From assembly GCF_000002425.4 (NCBI RefSeq), contig NC_037261.1:2661426-2725425 (forward strand): a stretch of DNA of 64,000 nt, written 5' to 3'. Source of the stretch: Physcomitrium patens (taxonomy: Eukaryota; Streptophyta; Bryopsida; Funariales; Funariaceae). Made by a program: the position numbers and the translations under genes. Positions within the stretch are counted from its first letter, which is position 1, and each line of letters opens with the position of its first letter. Under the pieces are notes generated by a model. That model was not told the DNA's origin. It made no database searches and worked only from the letters and a program-made list of their open reading frames with translations. Below, piece by piece: positions 1-11,800 of the stretch.

Positions 1-1208
1 GGATAATTCTTGTCAACAAACCCTTTAAAGCCGTACTGAATGCCCAGTATGTGATTCACTCCATATGTTTCCAATGTGAATACTACCTGGAATCATTCAC
101 ATTTATCTTGTGTCAGTTACAATGCTAGGCTGCCCCTATTATGGCAACCCAGAATGATTTGCATTAATTTGATAGTTATGAACATAGCAGAAAGGGTGAG
201 AAATGGGAGCATTACTTGGCGGATAACATCATTTAGACCTGGACATAATCCACCGCAAGTCACAATGGCTGCTTTGACCTGCACACTCATAGCCACTTTC
301 ACCTCACTGTCTTAGATGATAAGCCTAAATGATCCTTTTAAAACTTTAGGTAAAATCACAAAACTTAGTGTGCCAAAGCATGATCAGAGAATCGATGCAT
401 ACCTGTTCGGGATTGAAATATATCCAAGCACGCGGGCCGGCACGCCTAGCCCTGCGCTCACTTTTCTTTTGTCAGATTCATCACATAAACCCCTATCCGT
501 CTGTTGCTACCATAGAATCTGAGAGTTCAAGAATTTTTGACAATGCCGTCCGCAAGCAAACACGCAGCTTGACATAAAAACAAACTGTTTACCATAAAGG
601 CCGAAATTGCCAATTTCCATTCTCATCGTATTCAATACCCACAGAGCTGGGGTGTCCAAAATGAACAATCTGTTTCCTCATCAAATTTGCAGATGCATAA
701 GAAGACGACGGTGAGAAGTTTGCATTTGTCACATCGTATTAGGTCTTGTATGCGCTCATCAAATCCATTCTACATCATGTTTCATTCTGCTTCTTACGAC
801 ACGCATGTAACAATGGTAGAGTTGAGCCGTGTGGACCTTGACCAGTACACGATCATCATCGTGCACGTAGATGCGACGCATATCGTTGGCATCCACCTTC
901 GGACTCGCAGATCCTTCAATAGAATTGCCCCTATCGCAACAATTCGCAGCAGCACCATCAGGATGCCTATCTATCAAACCAACAGTCACTGAGCTGCAGA
1001 AACTTCCGAGATTATCAGATAGAATTTCAAATGAGGAGCAACCGAACCCGCTCTTGGTGCGATAGTTCGATTCAATTGCAGGCATAATGAGCCGGTCGCT
1101 AATGTGAGGGAGAGCAAAGGGGTCATTGAACGGTGGGGAGAAATGAAATGCTTGCGGATTGCTCGCACCGCTGCTGCCTCTCCTGAAGCAAGAAAAAAAC
1201 CCCACCAT
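1..1208 (-). CDS. PFK: ATP-dependent 6-phosphofructokinase, plant type, 5' part (runs off left edge)
   Basis: Phosphorylates fructose 6-phosphate in glycolysis. Spliced exons read on the minus strand: 1-86 (VVFTLETYGVNHILGI..., continues off the window), 216-278 (VKAAIVTCGGLCPGLNDVIR, the glycine-rich GGLCPGLND substrate/nucleotide loop of plant PFKs), 403-451 (RRAGPRAWIYFNPEQ, matching the family's AGPRE-x-IYF stretch), and a first exon inside 760-1208 carrying YVHDDDRVLVKV, like the segment before AGPR in plant PFKs. Donors at 215 (gtaatg) and 402 (gtatgc) and acceptors at 87 (ccag), 279 (gtgcag) and 452 (gcgcag) are canonical and keep frame. The ATG at 1206-1208 gives an N-terminus rich in F, S and R that might be a transit peptide, but a later Met is possible. 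The 3' end of exon 1 (gtcc near 841 or gtaaga near 804) is unresolved. The GGDGT motif and the rest of the enzyme lie outside the window. Confidence 0.9.
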
Positions 1209-2000
1209 CTTTGCCCTCTAATCTTCTTCCCTATCTCCGCATTCCCTCTACCCCAGGGTTCCTGCCTCACCACAGCCAGCTAATCCTCCTCCGAACTCCC
1301 ATCCTCACAATTCAACATCTCCTTCCCAACGTCAACGACGAGTCTGATTGTAGGGAACCCTCTCCAAATCTCCCCCATCGTCTTCCTTCAACTTGTCAAT
1401 CCAATGCACCCAGACTTCCCCAATTGGCGTGTCCTTGTCCTCATTGCAGCGCCACAATTAGCTGCTGCAGCCAAAATAATAATTTCCTAAACCGTACCCA
1501 CGATGCTTATTCATTCCAATTCTGGGGGATCAATTCTGTAATTCACAACCCACCATCGCTCTCTCTTCTTCCTCCTCCAAAGCTGGCCACACCCTTCGTG
1601 AAGAAGCTCCGTTGCCATCCAAGCTTTCCGATTGCGTCCTCCCCAATGGACTCCATCCTTCACAGAATTCCCCTCTGCAACTGCCTTGAGTAACAACTCA
1701 AGCCCATGCTGCAAACTCTGGCAAACACAATTCCGCAAGAGCTACTTCAGCGGACTAGGAATCACAAAGGAAGAGCGAGAGATTCAAAGAGAGCTCGAAA
1801 CGAGAGGACGTGTTCACACCTGCGTTTCCTTTTTAGAGTCCAAACCTCCACGTCATCCAGGTCTCACTGTTTGGGGATCTCATTGTGTAACTGGGCAATG
1901 CGGTGTGGTGTGAACGCGTGCGTGGTGGCGAAGCCACTCAACTCCGAGGCCAATTTTACATTGAATTGGGTTTGAGTGTGTTTTTAGCCCTCACTGAGGA
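1209..2000 (-). promoter_or_regulatory. Upstream flank / probable 5' leader and promoter of the PFK gene
   Basis: This stretch has near-normal GC and is strongly purine-rich on the minus strand (C/T-rich as written), unlike the AT-rich DNA that starts near 2.0 kb. Open frames cross it on both strands, but none resembles a known protein and they overlap in conflicting frames. Its position directly upstream of the PFK ATG makes a leader plus promoter the simplest reading. I see no clear TATA box that I would stake a start site on. Confidence 0.4.
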
Positions 2001-3721
2001 CAGTACTCCATCTGATAACTGTTTCCCTCGTGATAAAAATAAAAATAAAATTGAAATTAAAAAAATAAGGTTTGAAGCTACAATTAAGACAATTTAGTGG
2101 AACATTTAAGGTCAAGAAAAAAGTGTAAAAAATACGCTGTTTGAGATATATTTTTGAAAAAAAAAAATAATGGGGATTTGGGAAGAATCAAAACATAAAG
2201 TTGAGGTGTATTAACTTTTGTATGTACACATGTATATGATAACACACACACTTGCATTACTGCAAACAAACAAAACAAAATAATAACATAAAACCAAGCA
2301 AATTATTCAAGGATTATGATCAATGTATATTTGATGAATGTGAACATCATGCATTTTTCTTCGAAATAAGATTTGTGGTAATATGTATTCAGTAAATATA
2401 CCAATATGACTTGTGGAACTTGTGGAATCCTATACTAAACAACCCAAATGGTTTCAAGTATTATTATGGAGTTTTGACTATTGATTTTAAAATTTCTAAA
2501 TTCAATTCTTTTAGTAATAAAAACTTTCTAAAAATAGATTCATAAGGAGAAAAGAAGCTGAGAGGTGTTTATCTGCATGATTCAATTTTTGATTTTTAAT
2601 CTAAAATAGAATAATTACCTAAACCACTTATTTTAAGAAAAATAGATTTTTATACAATGAAGTAAATACAGACTTAAAATTCAATAGAATGAAGTGATAA
2701 TAAATTAAAAAAATAAAATAAAAAATTACACATAAGTTAAATTTCTGAAAAAATATTTTAGGTTTAAGAGTTCAAAAAAGTAATTACTAACTAAAATACT
2801 ACTATTTATCTACTTTTTTTCTACTGTGACTTAACAGATTAAGTGAGTCTATACAGCAATCTAAACAAATCATGAAAAAAATGCAATTTCATTTCTTAAG
2901 ATATAGACTTTAGGTTAGTACATGCAATTTATTATTCAAAAAAATCTTCATCTACAAATGATGTTTTGATACCTATTTAATAAAACTTTAGATCCTTAAT
3001 ATTAAAAAGAGTTATAAATATTATAAAATAAAGTTCTATTTAAATTAAAGCAAATATCCTATTGATTTATTGACTTTTTTTTATCAATTTTTTTGGCAAT
3101 AAGTATTGTTTTTTAGTCATCCACTAAATGATTTAAATTCCGATTAATCTTGCAAATAAACTTGCATTTAATAGATTTTTTTTATTAGTTAAAATGTTTA
3201 CTTTCAAGTCTTTTGAGAAGTAAGATTTTGTTTTATTTATTTTAAATAATATATTTATTTCACGACTTTAGTGAAAATAATCAATTTCTTGGTTCTTGAA
3301 TTAAAAAATATATATGATAAATATCAAAATTACTTAAGACTTGTGAGCCATTTTTAAAATTATTAATTCTTAAATTATATGATTTTATTTTTTTACTTTC
3401 TTGTAAATAAGCTAACATAAGATATGGTAGAATTTTTTATAATTTTTTATTATTAAACTAAATTAAAATATAATAAATTACTTTTTAACTGATAAAAATT
3501 TCCAAATTTATCTTAATTTTTATTATTCGAATAAATTGTTGATTTAACATTTTTAATTTTTTTTTCCTCTAAAAACATATAAATTTATTTTTTTAGATTA
3601 AATTTAATAAAAGATTCATTAAAAACACATATATAAGTAGTTCATGTAAATAAATAAAAGTCATGTAGTAATTACAATTAGCCTAATCTGATTCCCACAA
3701 AAAATTAAAAATCCAAATTTG

Positions 3722-3726
<5 letters not shown>

Positions 3727-3773
<47 letters not shown>
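3727..3773. repeat. (TA)n microsatellite
   Basis: About 47 bases of alternating T and A with a single interruption (tatgtata) near the right end. Confidence 0.95.
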
Positions 3774-5362
3774 TTCTTTTATTGAAAAAATCATCTATAA
3801 AAATGCATCTTATATTTTAATATGATATTGGATATGTCTGTTTTTCAATCTAACATGGTAAGATATGCTTGGAAATTAATTAATTAAATTATTGAAATAC
3901 CATATTCTTCATATATTTGCTTAAAAGCTTTTTTTATATATACATATATATATTTTTGATAAAAAATGTTAAATATTTTTATTTATTTTTATTTTTGTAA
4001 CTCTTTATTTCTTTTCTTTGTAAATAATTTAATGAATAAAGAATTTCCAAATTTTTAAAAATGCGAATTAATAGGATATTTATACATATATATTATTTTT
4101 AATTAATAATAATAATTAATATATTAATATTATTATTATTATATATTTTTAATAAAAAATAATATTATTTTATTATTTATGTTAAAAAGTATCAATTCCA
4201 AAAGCTCTATTGAATAGATAGAATCTTTTGCAAATACATCATATTAATTTATTCTTATGAACATAGCCTTTAAAACTTTTTATTTATAAATATTTGTTTA
4301 AATTTTAAAACAATTACTACAAAATTTGTGTGTAAGTTCTATTCATTTATAAAATAAAAGTTGCTAAATCTTGAACTCCATAGTGCTAGCTTTCTTCAAA
4401 ATAACTTAAAAATATTATTTTTTTTTTAAATAGTTTTAGTAGCTCTAATAAACTTCTAAATTTTATATTTTTAATGAGAATAATTATTTTCTTTTTAAAA
4501 CCACCATATTTGTAAATTTTGTTTTGAAAATTTGATTTGATCTTTTTTTATTAAATATCAATATTTTGGTCAGTTCTTTTAAATATTGAATGTTATTACA
4601 AAAATTAAGATATAATAATATGAAATGTTAAAATTTTTTAATTCTATTTTATTAATACTACTACTAATATATAATATAATTTTTTATGAGCTATTCAATA
4701 ATTATATAATAAATTTGGAATTTGTATATTTTTTCTACAGACAAATCTTGCACAACTAACAATCATAGTTTTGCTTATATCTCTATAATAATTTATATTT
4801 GGTTAAATTTAATAAATTATTGTAATTTAGGTTTATTTATTTTTTAAGAATTTTTTATAATTTGGATTTATTTTTCTTATTGAATGGATTTTTAAAAAAT
4901 TATAATATTATAAATTATTTTAACCTTTCAAATATTTATAAAGTAGATTTGTTTTTTTAGTAATTAAAAGATTAAATCTTGCAAACCACATTTCAAAAAT
5001 CTTCTTAATTTTAAAGATCAATCTTTAAAATATTTTTTTATTATATAATAAAATATAAAGAATATATTATAAAAATAAGAATGTAATAATTTGATTACAA
5101 GTGATTATTTGATCTCATTGAAAGAAAAAAGATTAATAAATAATATAAACTGAAATTTAATTTTTATTATTTAAAACAAATACTGTATGACAAGAACTTT
5201 TAATAATCAATGTACTAAGAATTAATCTACTATTAAAGTCTAATTTATATAAAATTATTTATTTTGATTAGTCTCATAAATGCTTTAATAGATCATTATA
5301 GTTAGATGATAATACTACCAACTTATATATTTATATACATAAATATAGACATACACACAAAT

Positions 5363-5372
<10 letters not shown>

Positions 5373-5415
<43 letters not shown>
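5373..5415. repeat. (TA)n microsatellite following a (CA)n tract
   Basis: Alternating A/T tract preceded by a short ACACAC run at about 5352-5372, so a compound microsatellite. It lies about 30 bases left of the foldback element at 5442. Confidence 0.95.
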
Positions 5416-5419
<4 letters not shown>

Positions 5420-5441
5420 AGTATTATATATATTATATTTA

Positions 5442-5682
5442 GAAAAATGATAAAGTGATCCATTTTTTTACTAAAGTGACCTACTCTCTCATAAGCATCA
5501 TTGCATCTTTAGAGCCTTCATCCTTATTTCCAACTGTTCTCTATTCTCAACTATTGTTAGGGATAAAGGTAGGGAGTTGGAAATTTTACGAATAGGGGTG
5601 ATAGTTGAGAATAGGGAAACAACTAGGAATGAGGAATGTGAGTTGATTTGGTAAAATTTTTGGTTTTTTTATCATTTTTTTG
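5442..5682. mobile_element. MITE-like foldback element, about 241 bp
   Basis: The ends are inverted repeats: gaaaaatgataaa on the left against tttatcatttttttg on the right. Both sides carry TATTTA (5436-5441 and 5683-5688), a possible 6-bp target-site duplication, though it is an AT-rich match that could arise by chance. Internally a second pair of arms is clear: CTATTCTCAACTAT near 5542-5558 pairs with ATAGTTGAGAATAG near 5600-5615, and similarity continues outward (TTCCAACTG against CAACTAGGA), giving an imperfect hairpin with roughly 40-nt arms. No ORF is present. This fits a non-autonomous DNA transposon (MITE); a decayed hairpin-RNA locus is an alternative. Confidence 0.55.
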
Positions 5683-6067
5683 TATTTAAAGATACAAATT
5701 TATAATACATTTTTTATATAATTTTATTATTAACAATTAATATAATTTTATCTAATTAAAGTAATATAAAATTAATTTTTATTCTTGTGTCTTTCTAAAC
5801 ATTCTCAATACATACAACTACAATTGTTTTTCTTTGTCTATGAACCATTTTGTGGGCAATTTTAACAAATTTTTTATATGGTTGATTTTTTTCAAGAAAA
5901 AGAGACTAAAAGACAAGGGACCTTGTCAAGAGATATGGAGGGCTATAGCAAAGTGGCTGAGACAAGCAATTAAGTTCTAAGAGGAGTGGTCAAAATATAA
6001 ATATGGTATAAATAGTCTTTTATATATCATGCACATGATTGGAGAATATTTTTATTCTTGTGTCTTG
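5683..6067. other. Spacer with an inverted fragment of the neighbouring copia LTR end
   Basis: AT-rich spacer without a gene. At 5776-5810 the sequence ttctaaacattctcaata is the reverse complement of the start of the copia LTRs (tgttgagaatgtttagaaa at 6068). The preceding ttttattcttgtgtct also recurs directly at about 6051-6066, immediately outside the LTR. The spacer therefore holds a piece of a second, inverted copy of the same LTR family. Confidence 0.5.
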
Positions 6068-6259
6068 TGTTGAGAATGTTTAGAAATACACATACATAGA
6101 TAAAAATCTATTTATCTGGTTGTGTCTTGTATACATGAAGAAAAGAGGAGAGGATAAATAATTTCTATCCACTACATTGTAAATACTGTATCTATAGTAT
6201 TTATGATAGACTACAGTAAATATTGTGGAGAGCGCCAGCTACATTTAATGCTCTCAACA
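6068..6259 (-). repeat. Copia 3' LTR (192 bp)
   Basis: Begins TGTTGAGA and ends TCTCAACA, a perfect 8-bp terminal inverted repeat containing the TG...CA ends. It aligns along its length with 11593-11800, for example through the blocks ctatttatctggttgtgtct, ctgtatctatagtattta and gagcgccagctacatttaat. Confidence 0.9.
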
Positions 6260-6483
6260 CTCTTCCTCGCTCATCATAATATTTATATAATATAAAATTT
6301 GTTCAAAATTATGATTTACACTTTTATGTTATCTCGTAAGATCAATAATTGTTACTTCATTAAAACCTTATCTAGAAAAACCTTATTATATTTAAAGACA
6401 AAACCATAGATGAAAGAAAAAGAGTACAACATTATTTTTTTTAATTATTTAAAAAAATTATTTAAAAAAGTTCATTAACTTTC

Positions 6484-7794
6484 TTATTCAAGAAAAGTAA
6501 GTCGTTGCATACCAATGCCATAAATAAGTCGACAATGGTTGCACAATGAAAGAGCTTTGGTGCAGAGATCAACAAGATTGTTTGTAGATTCAATTTTCTT
6601 AATTATAAGTGCTTGATCAATAATCAAGTCATGGATATAACTAAAATACTTTGAATCAATATTCTTTGTCCTGTCGCCTTTAATGAAACCAACTTGCATC
6701 TGTGCAATACAAGCACTATTGCCTTCATGGAAGATAGTTGGAGAATCATCATATGAAAATCCATAGGTTGTTTGAATAAATTTATCAATTGATTGCAACC
6801 AAATACATTCTTGAGATGCTTCATGTAAGGCAATAATTTCTCCATGGTAGGATGAAGTTGCAATTATTATTTGTTTCACTGATTTCCATAATATAGTAGC
6901 TCAATGTCTTAAAAATACATATCATATTTGAGATTTAGCTATTGCAGTATCAGATTTATATCTTGCATCACAATATCCAACTAATTTTGGATCTAGAGAT
7001 TGTGTATAGTATAATCCCAAGTCTTCAGTACCTTTTAAATAATGTAATAAATGTTTGATGCCATTCCAATGTCGTAGTGTTGGACGTGCACTATCTCTTG
7101 CAAGAACACTAACTACAAATGTAATATCTCGTCTTGTAGATGTAGCCAAATATGAAAGTATTTCAACCATTGTGAGGTATGGATATTGATCTTTCAATAT
7201 TTTCTCTTCTTCCTCGCATAGACAGTATGGAACATGACTATCATGACCACGTCCAACCATTGGTATAGACAATAAATAAGCATCAATCATATTGAATCTT
7301 CGTAAGATTTGTCTACTATACGTTAGTTGATAAAGAAAAATGTTACTATTTGTAAGATGCATAATCTGAAGACCAATGCAAAAAGTAATTTTTCCTAGCA
7401 TTTTCATCTCAAATTCATGTATAAGTAGGTTAATAGGTGCAACACATGTAGATTTAGTATCTACTAGATTAAGATCATCAATATATATAACAATGATCAC
7501 AAAACCAATTTTATCTCATTTGATAAACAAATAAGGAATTAATGGATTACTTACAAACTTATTTGTAATTAAATAATCTTGAAGACGTTGATACCACATG
7601 GATCCAGATTGTTTTAAACCATACAAGGCCTTACATAATTTAATACCATGATATTTTTTTGGAGTAGGTCCATTTGGAGTTCTTGTTTCTAAGCCATGTG
7701 GAACTTTCATATAAATATTTGCATCAAGAAAACCATATAGATATGCAATTATCACATCCATCTGATGCATCTCAAGGGTGGCATGAACTGCCAT
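6484..7794 (-). pseudogene. Copia reverse transcriptase and RNase H remnant
   Basis: Broken into at least three open blocks. 7516-7794 has the RT palm start (MDVIIAYLYGFLDANIYM, then KLCKALYGLKQSG..W). 6922-7500 has the catalytic YIDDL motif near its N-terminus, followed by LGKITFCIGLQI. 6484-6879 is RNase H with ATSSYHGEIIALHEASQECI, then GDRTKNIDSKYF and the terminal GMQRL that closes many copia polyproteins. Stops or frame changes near 6900 and 7510 separate the blocks, so no functional polyprotein can be made. The catalytic Asp pair of YIDD is still present. Confidence 0.88.
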
Positions 7795-8046
7795 TCCAAT
7801 AATATATCAAAATATAATTGAATCCATGACTAGAGAATATGTGGATTTATAATCAATGCGAAGTCGTTTAATAAATCTTTGAGCAACAAGACGAGCTTTA
7901 TAGCAGGTTATTTGATTTTAAGCATCTCGCTTTCATATTAATACTATCTTATATCCCACAGGGTGAGATGTAAGAGTGTCTACAATTGGACCAAAGACTT
8001 TCTTTTAATGCAAAGAGGCGAACTCCTCCTTAATAGCAATTTTCTA

Positions 8047-8449
8047 TTATGACCAATCAGAGTAATGCATCGCCTCTTCAATAGTTTGAGGTATAAGATT
8101 ATCTTTCTTGTAAGAAAGGGCTTCTATAATCATACATGTAAATGATTCATCTACCATAATAGATGGTGTGTCCCAAATATCATCTGTAGCATAATACATA
8201 ATAGATAATTCTTTCCAACTTATTTTTATTCCTTCCAATTCCAAGATTATTTTTCACAGGAATTGAAGGTACATTATATATGGATATATCATCATGAATT
8301 GGTGGTCCCACATAATGAGTGGCAATTTCTTGAGAAATAATACCAAGATTAGTCAATATTATAGCTTTTTTCTTATGTAGTTGCTTATCTAGTCCACAAG
8401 TTTTTTTAGTTGTTGTTGTTGTAATTTGAGGTATTATACTCAATGGCAC
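8047..8449 (-). pseudogene. Copia pol linker between integrase and reverse transcriptase
   Basis: Two overlapping open stretches (8047-8244 and 8180-8449) lie between the integrase and RT blocks in the same orientation. The phrase TIEEAMHYSDWS resembles the EEAM..W stretch that commonly precedes copia RT. They sit in different frames with a frameshift between them. Assignment rests mainly on position. Confidence 0.55.
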
Positions 8450-8977
8450 TACAATATGAGCATGTGCATTTTGAGCCTCATTAATAAGAACTCTTGTAAT
8501 TCTAGATGCATCATTGAAGTTATCAAATATTTTATCTGTGATCTATTTTAGATGCAAAATCTTAACAATTTCAGTTTTTGCTCAAGATGTCCTAAGATCG
8601 GGATTCATTCTAAATATTTTGGGTGCTTCAAATACAAGTACTTTATTTCTTTGTTGATTGAATATTCCTTGAAGAGATGGGAATACATTTTCTTCAAAAT
8701 GGTAATTTTACAAACGTGCATGTAATAATGTGCCAGTTGATGGATCAATAATACAAATAATGCTTAATGAATCAAAACCAACATATATGCCTTCTTGTCA
8801 ATGAGCTCCAATAGTACGCCATTGAGGTTCTAGTACTGGAATCCAAGTATGGAAACCAAATACTTGTAAGTGAGATACATTTGGAACATGACCCGAAATA
8901 AGTTCATGTGGTGAAATAATTTCAAGAGAAGAAGGGTAGAGGCATATTAATACTACAGCATGTAAGACTGCATGATC

Positions 8978-9540
8978 CTATATAGATACATGTAAATTTG
9001 TGTGCAAGAGGAGTGACTGGGTAATGAGTTGTATATGCTTTATAAATGACTCTACAAGTCTATTTTGAACATGTTCATATGGAACACAATATGTCAACTC
9101 AATTCTTGCTCTAGTATAATAGTCTTCAAAAGACTTTGATGCAAATTCTTTTGCATTATCCATATCCAATGTTTTTATAGGATAATCAAGAAAAAGTGTC
9201 TGAAAAAAAATAATCATAGATATAAGATTGGCAAATACCATGTTTTGAATTGATAATAATGAAACATGTGATTGTTTACTTGATGCATCAACAAGGACCA
9301 AAAACTAACAAAATGGTCCCGATATTGGATTACTAGGACAAAAAATATCACCATACAATCTTTCAAGGATTGGTGGTAATTCTTATGGGACTTTCCAAAT
9401 TGAAGGCCAAGTAATCATCTTATCTTACTCGCATGCACGACATAATTCCATAGAGTCTACAACCGCAGGCTTTAAATTATACTCAATTATACATGAAATA
9501 ATCTTTCTAAATAATGTAGAATTTGGATGTCTCAATCATC
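8978..9540 (-). pseudogene. Copia integrase core remnant
   Basis: The frame 8978-9301 reads MVLVDASSKQSHVSLLS, then LDYPIKTLDMDNAKEFASKSF and TYCVPYEHVQNRLVE. This matches the copia DDE core, in which a D..s.....L event is followed by lrtDNGgEF and a YtpqqNG-like helix; the equivalents here are DNAKEF and YEHVQNRLVE. The upstream part continues past a stop toward 9540. Integrase would insert the DNA copy, but stops make this copy inactive. Confidence 0.8.
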
Positions 9541-10119
9541 CATGCCAAAGAAAAGCACGACTCTTTGTAATAGATGATAAAAAATTAAATATAATAGGAG
9601 ATCGAATTACAATTTGATATAAACCATTTTTTGTAGTAAAAGCTTTTTCAATAACTTTATGATTCTTCGTAAGAATCAAAACCTCTTTTCTATTTAACAT
9701 GATAGTCGAGAGGTGATAATCATTGATATACTTATCTCAATAGCTAATCAAACTCTGAGGTGCTAAGGGTGCAAACATGATATGTTTACATTTTATGATG
9801 GAACCCACAAATAATTTTACTATCACTGTGCCTTATTAGAAAGAAAACACATTTCCTCCAACCATGGTCATCATATTTTTAGTTTGCCAAATTGAATATT
9901 TTTCAATAAAAAATCATCTATCCCATAGGATAGTATGTGTTGTTGCAGAATCAATGAGTGAATTATTTGATTCATCATTAGAGGTTTTATCATTCATATA
10001 AGCCTCTAAGTCATCAGCACCAATTGAATCCATGGATGCATCCATAATATGAACTTCACGAGCCTCAACTCAAAATTTCTTATTTTCTTGGAATATTTTA
10101 ATAAAATATTTTGAAATAC

Positions 10120-10280
10120 GACACACATGTGCTAAATGTCCAATCATTCCACACTTATGGCACGAACATATCTTTGATTTTTTTTTCTACTATAATTAAT
10201 AGTAGAACGTTTATTCTTTCTATATGTGTAGAAATGGTCATGATTATGACTACCTTGATACTTATGAGCATGTTTCCCAT

Positions 10281-10343
<63 letters not shown>

Positions 10344-10862
10344 AGACTTTGAAATATTAAGTGCATGAGATTATGAAACTGTAGTTCCAATAGGACAAGC
10401 TTTTGCATTGCGCAAGAATAGCTCATTTTGCTTCTCCATAAGAAGTAGATAAGACATGAGATCGAAATAACTCTGAAATTTCATGTTCCTATATTGTTGT
10501 GCAAGCACAGCAAATATAAGAAGAAATATAGAGAGAGTTTTTTCAATCATTTCTTCTTCAAAGATGCTTTGTCCACACAATCGTAATTATGAGACAATAC
10601 TATATATTTCACTATTGAAAGCATTTAAATTTGGAAAATCCAAGACATGTAAATGTGTCCAATTATGATGTGCACGTGGAAAGGAAATGGTCTTTTGATG
10701 ATCAAAACTCGATATAAGATTCTTCCAAAGTTCTGTAGGATCTTCCATTTCCAAATATTGATGTTGTAATGCAGGTACAAAATGACAACAAACAAAAAGA
10801 AGTGCTTTCCAACAGATAGCAAGAAAAATAGAAATACTTATTATAGGAGATTCTTCAAACAT
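10120..10862 (-). pseudogene. Copia gag remnant with CCHC zinc knuckle
   Basis: 10587-10862 has a UBN2-type gag segment (LQHQYLEMEDPTELWKNL, NLNAFNSEIYSIVS), continuing in another frame at 10371-10580 (LRNAKACPIGT in the track frame). Downstream at about 10120-10161 the minus strand encodes CHKCGMIGHLAHVCR, a C-x2-C-x4-H-x4-C knuckle that binds RNA in the capsid protein. The two parts are separated by a TA microsatellite (10284-10340) that must have expanded after the element died. Confidence 0.8.
10284..10340. repeat. (TA)n microsatellite inside the copia gag region
   Basis: An uninterrupted tract of about 57 bases of alternating T and A between the gag core and its zinc knuckle. Confidence 0.95.
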
Positions 10863-11139
10863 AATGACATCTGAGAGTTGTTATGTAAATAAATTTATTT
10901 TTACCGTTTTTGTCCATTATAGATAATTGTTTCCATTTATAATCAATGATAAAAATAAAAGAACTTGAAAATGTTGGGATGTACAGGTAATAGTTAGAAC
11001 CATAGTAGAAGCAGTTGAAGATGTTGAAGCACTCATTATAAATAAATTTATAAAGAAAATACAAGATCAAATAGAAAAGTTGAGTAAAATGTACCTTAAA
11101 ATATAAAGTCAAATAAAATGATAAACTTGAACTTGAAAA

Positions 11140-11592
11140 TCAAAATTTTATTTATTTATTTATTTATTTATTTATTTTAACAAGGTTGTGAATTGTGGCA
11201 GTAGAGGAGTAGTAGGACGGCGGCAACGGTAGTGGCAGCAGTGGGATCAACGACACTTGGTGGTCAACGACAGCAACAGGATCGGTGGTTGTTCAGCAAC
11301 AATCGACAATTAGCAATGGCAGCTATTTGACAATAGTCAATAGTCAATTTGACATCTATTTGGCAATAGGCACGAGGTACACTAAGGAAGGTGAGCTGAA
11401 GCAAGTATTTTAAGCAAGCAGGGTAGAGAGTGGAGCAAGTGCTCTAAACAAGCAATTAATGTATGAGGGGCCAACAAGAATTGCAATGAGATTATGAAAC
11501 AAACATGGAGCAAGAATAGCAACAGGTTTGAAGAGTCAAGACTAGAGCAAAAAAATTGTGATAGTATATAGAAGAGAGTCGTGCTAATAACT
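11140..11592 (-). other. Copia 5' untranslated region with low-complexity tracts
   Basis: Between the 5' LTR and gag there is no credible frame. It holds a (TTTA)n tract near 11150-11178 and a GC-richer patch at 11190-11330 with repeated GGCAGCAGTGG/CAACGACAGCAACA-like words. Next to the LTR (minus strand) lies gTTATTAGCAC, which is only weakly like the usual initiator-tRNA primer-binding site. Confidence 0.5.
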
Positions 11593-11800
11593 TGTTGAAA
11601 ATATTTAGAAAGACACAAGAGTAGTAGTAAGTAATACGCACACACATAAAAATCTATTCATTTGGTTATGTCTTGTATACAAAAAGGGAAGAGGATAAAT
11701 AGTTCCTCTCCACTACATTCCAAATATTATAGCTACAGTATTTACTGTAGACTACAGTAAATCTCATGGAGAGCGCTGGCTACATTTAATGCTCTCAATA
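11593..11800 (-). repeat. Copia 5' LTR (208 bp)
   Basis: Partner of 6068-6259. Ends TGTTGAAA...TCTCAATA, so two terminal bases have mutated from the TGTTGAGA/TCTCAACA ends seen in the other LTR. Shared blocks include ttatgtcttgtatacaaaaa, actgtagactacagtaaat and gagcgctggctacatttaat. Confidence 0.88.

Larger units (their letters stand above)
2001..5441. other. Gene-free, extremely AT-rich intergenic DNA
   Basis: About 3.4 kb of A/T-dominated sequence with no frame longer than noise and no recognisable gene, RNA or element end. It contains long runs of A or T and two TA microsatellites listed separately. The composition changes abruptly at about 2.0 kb from the gene-side DNA, which suggests old, decayed transposon sequence, although no element can be named. 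Confidence 0.75.
6068..11800 (-). mobile_element. Degenerate Ty1/copia LTR retrotransposon (about 5.7 kb)
   Basis: Two direct repeats bound the element: 6068-6259 (3' LTR in the element's minus-strand sense) and 11593-11800 (5' LTR). Inside, in minus-strand order, are gag, a CCHC zinc knuckle, integrase, reverse transcriptase and RNase H, the gag-IN-RT-RH order that defines copia. Just inside the 3' LTR lies a purine tract (GCGAGGAAGAG, minus strand, 6260-6270), the expected plus-strand priming site. A block around 6350-6430 resembles the conserved copia 3' leader (ctatggttttgtct, aaggtttttctaga). All reading frames carry stops and the gag-zinc knuckle region is broken by a TA microsatellite, so the element is dead. 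The five bases outside the two LTRs (tcttg and gcagg) do not match. Confidence 0.92.

Noticed and set aside
1211-1693. 160-codon plus-strand frame
   Set aside because: Pyrimidine-rich, Pro/Ser/Leu-only composition antisense to the PFK upstream region, no family resemblance, and overlapped by other frames.
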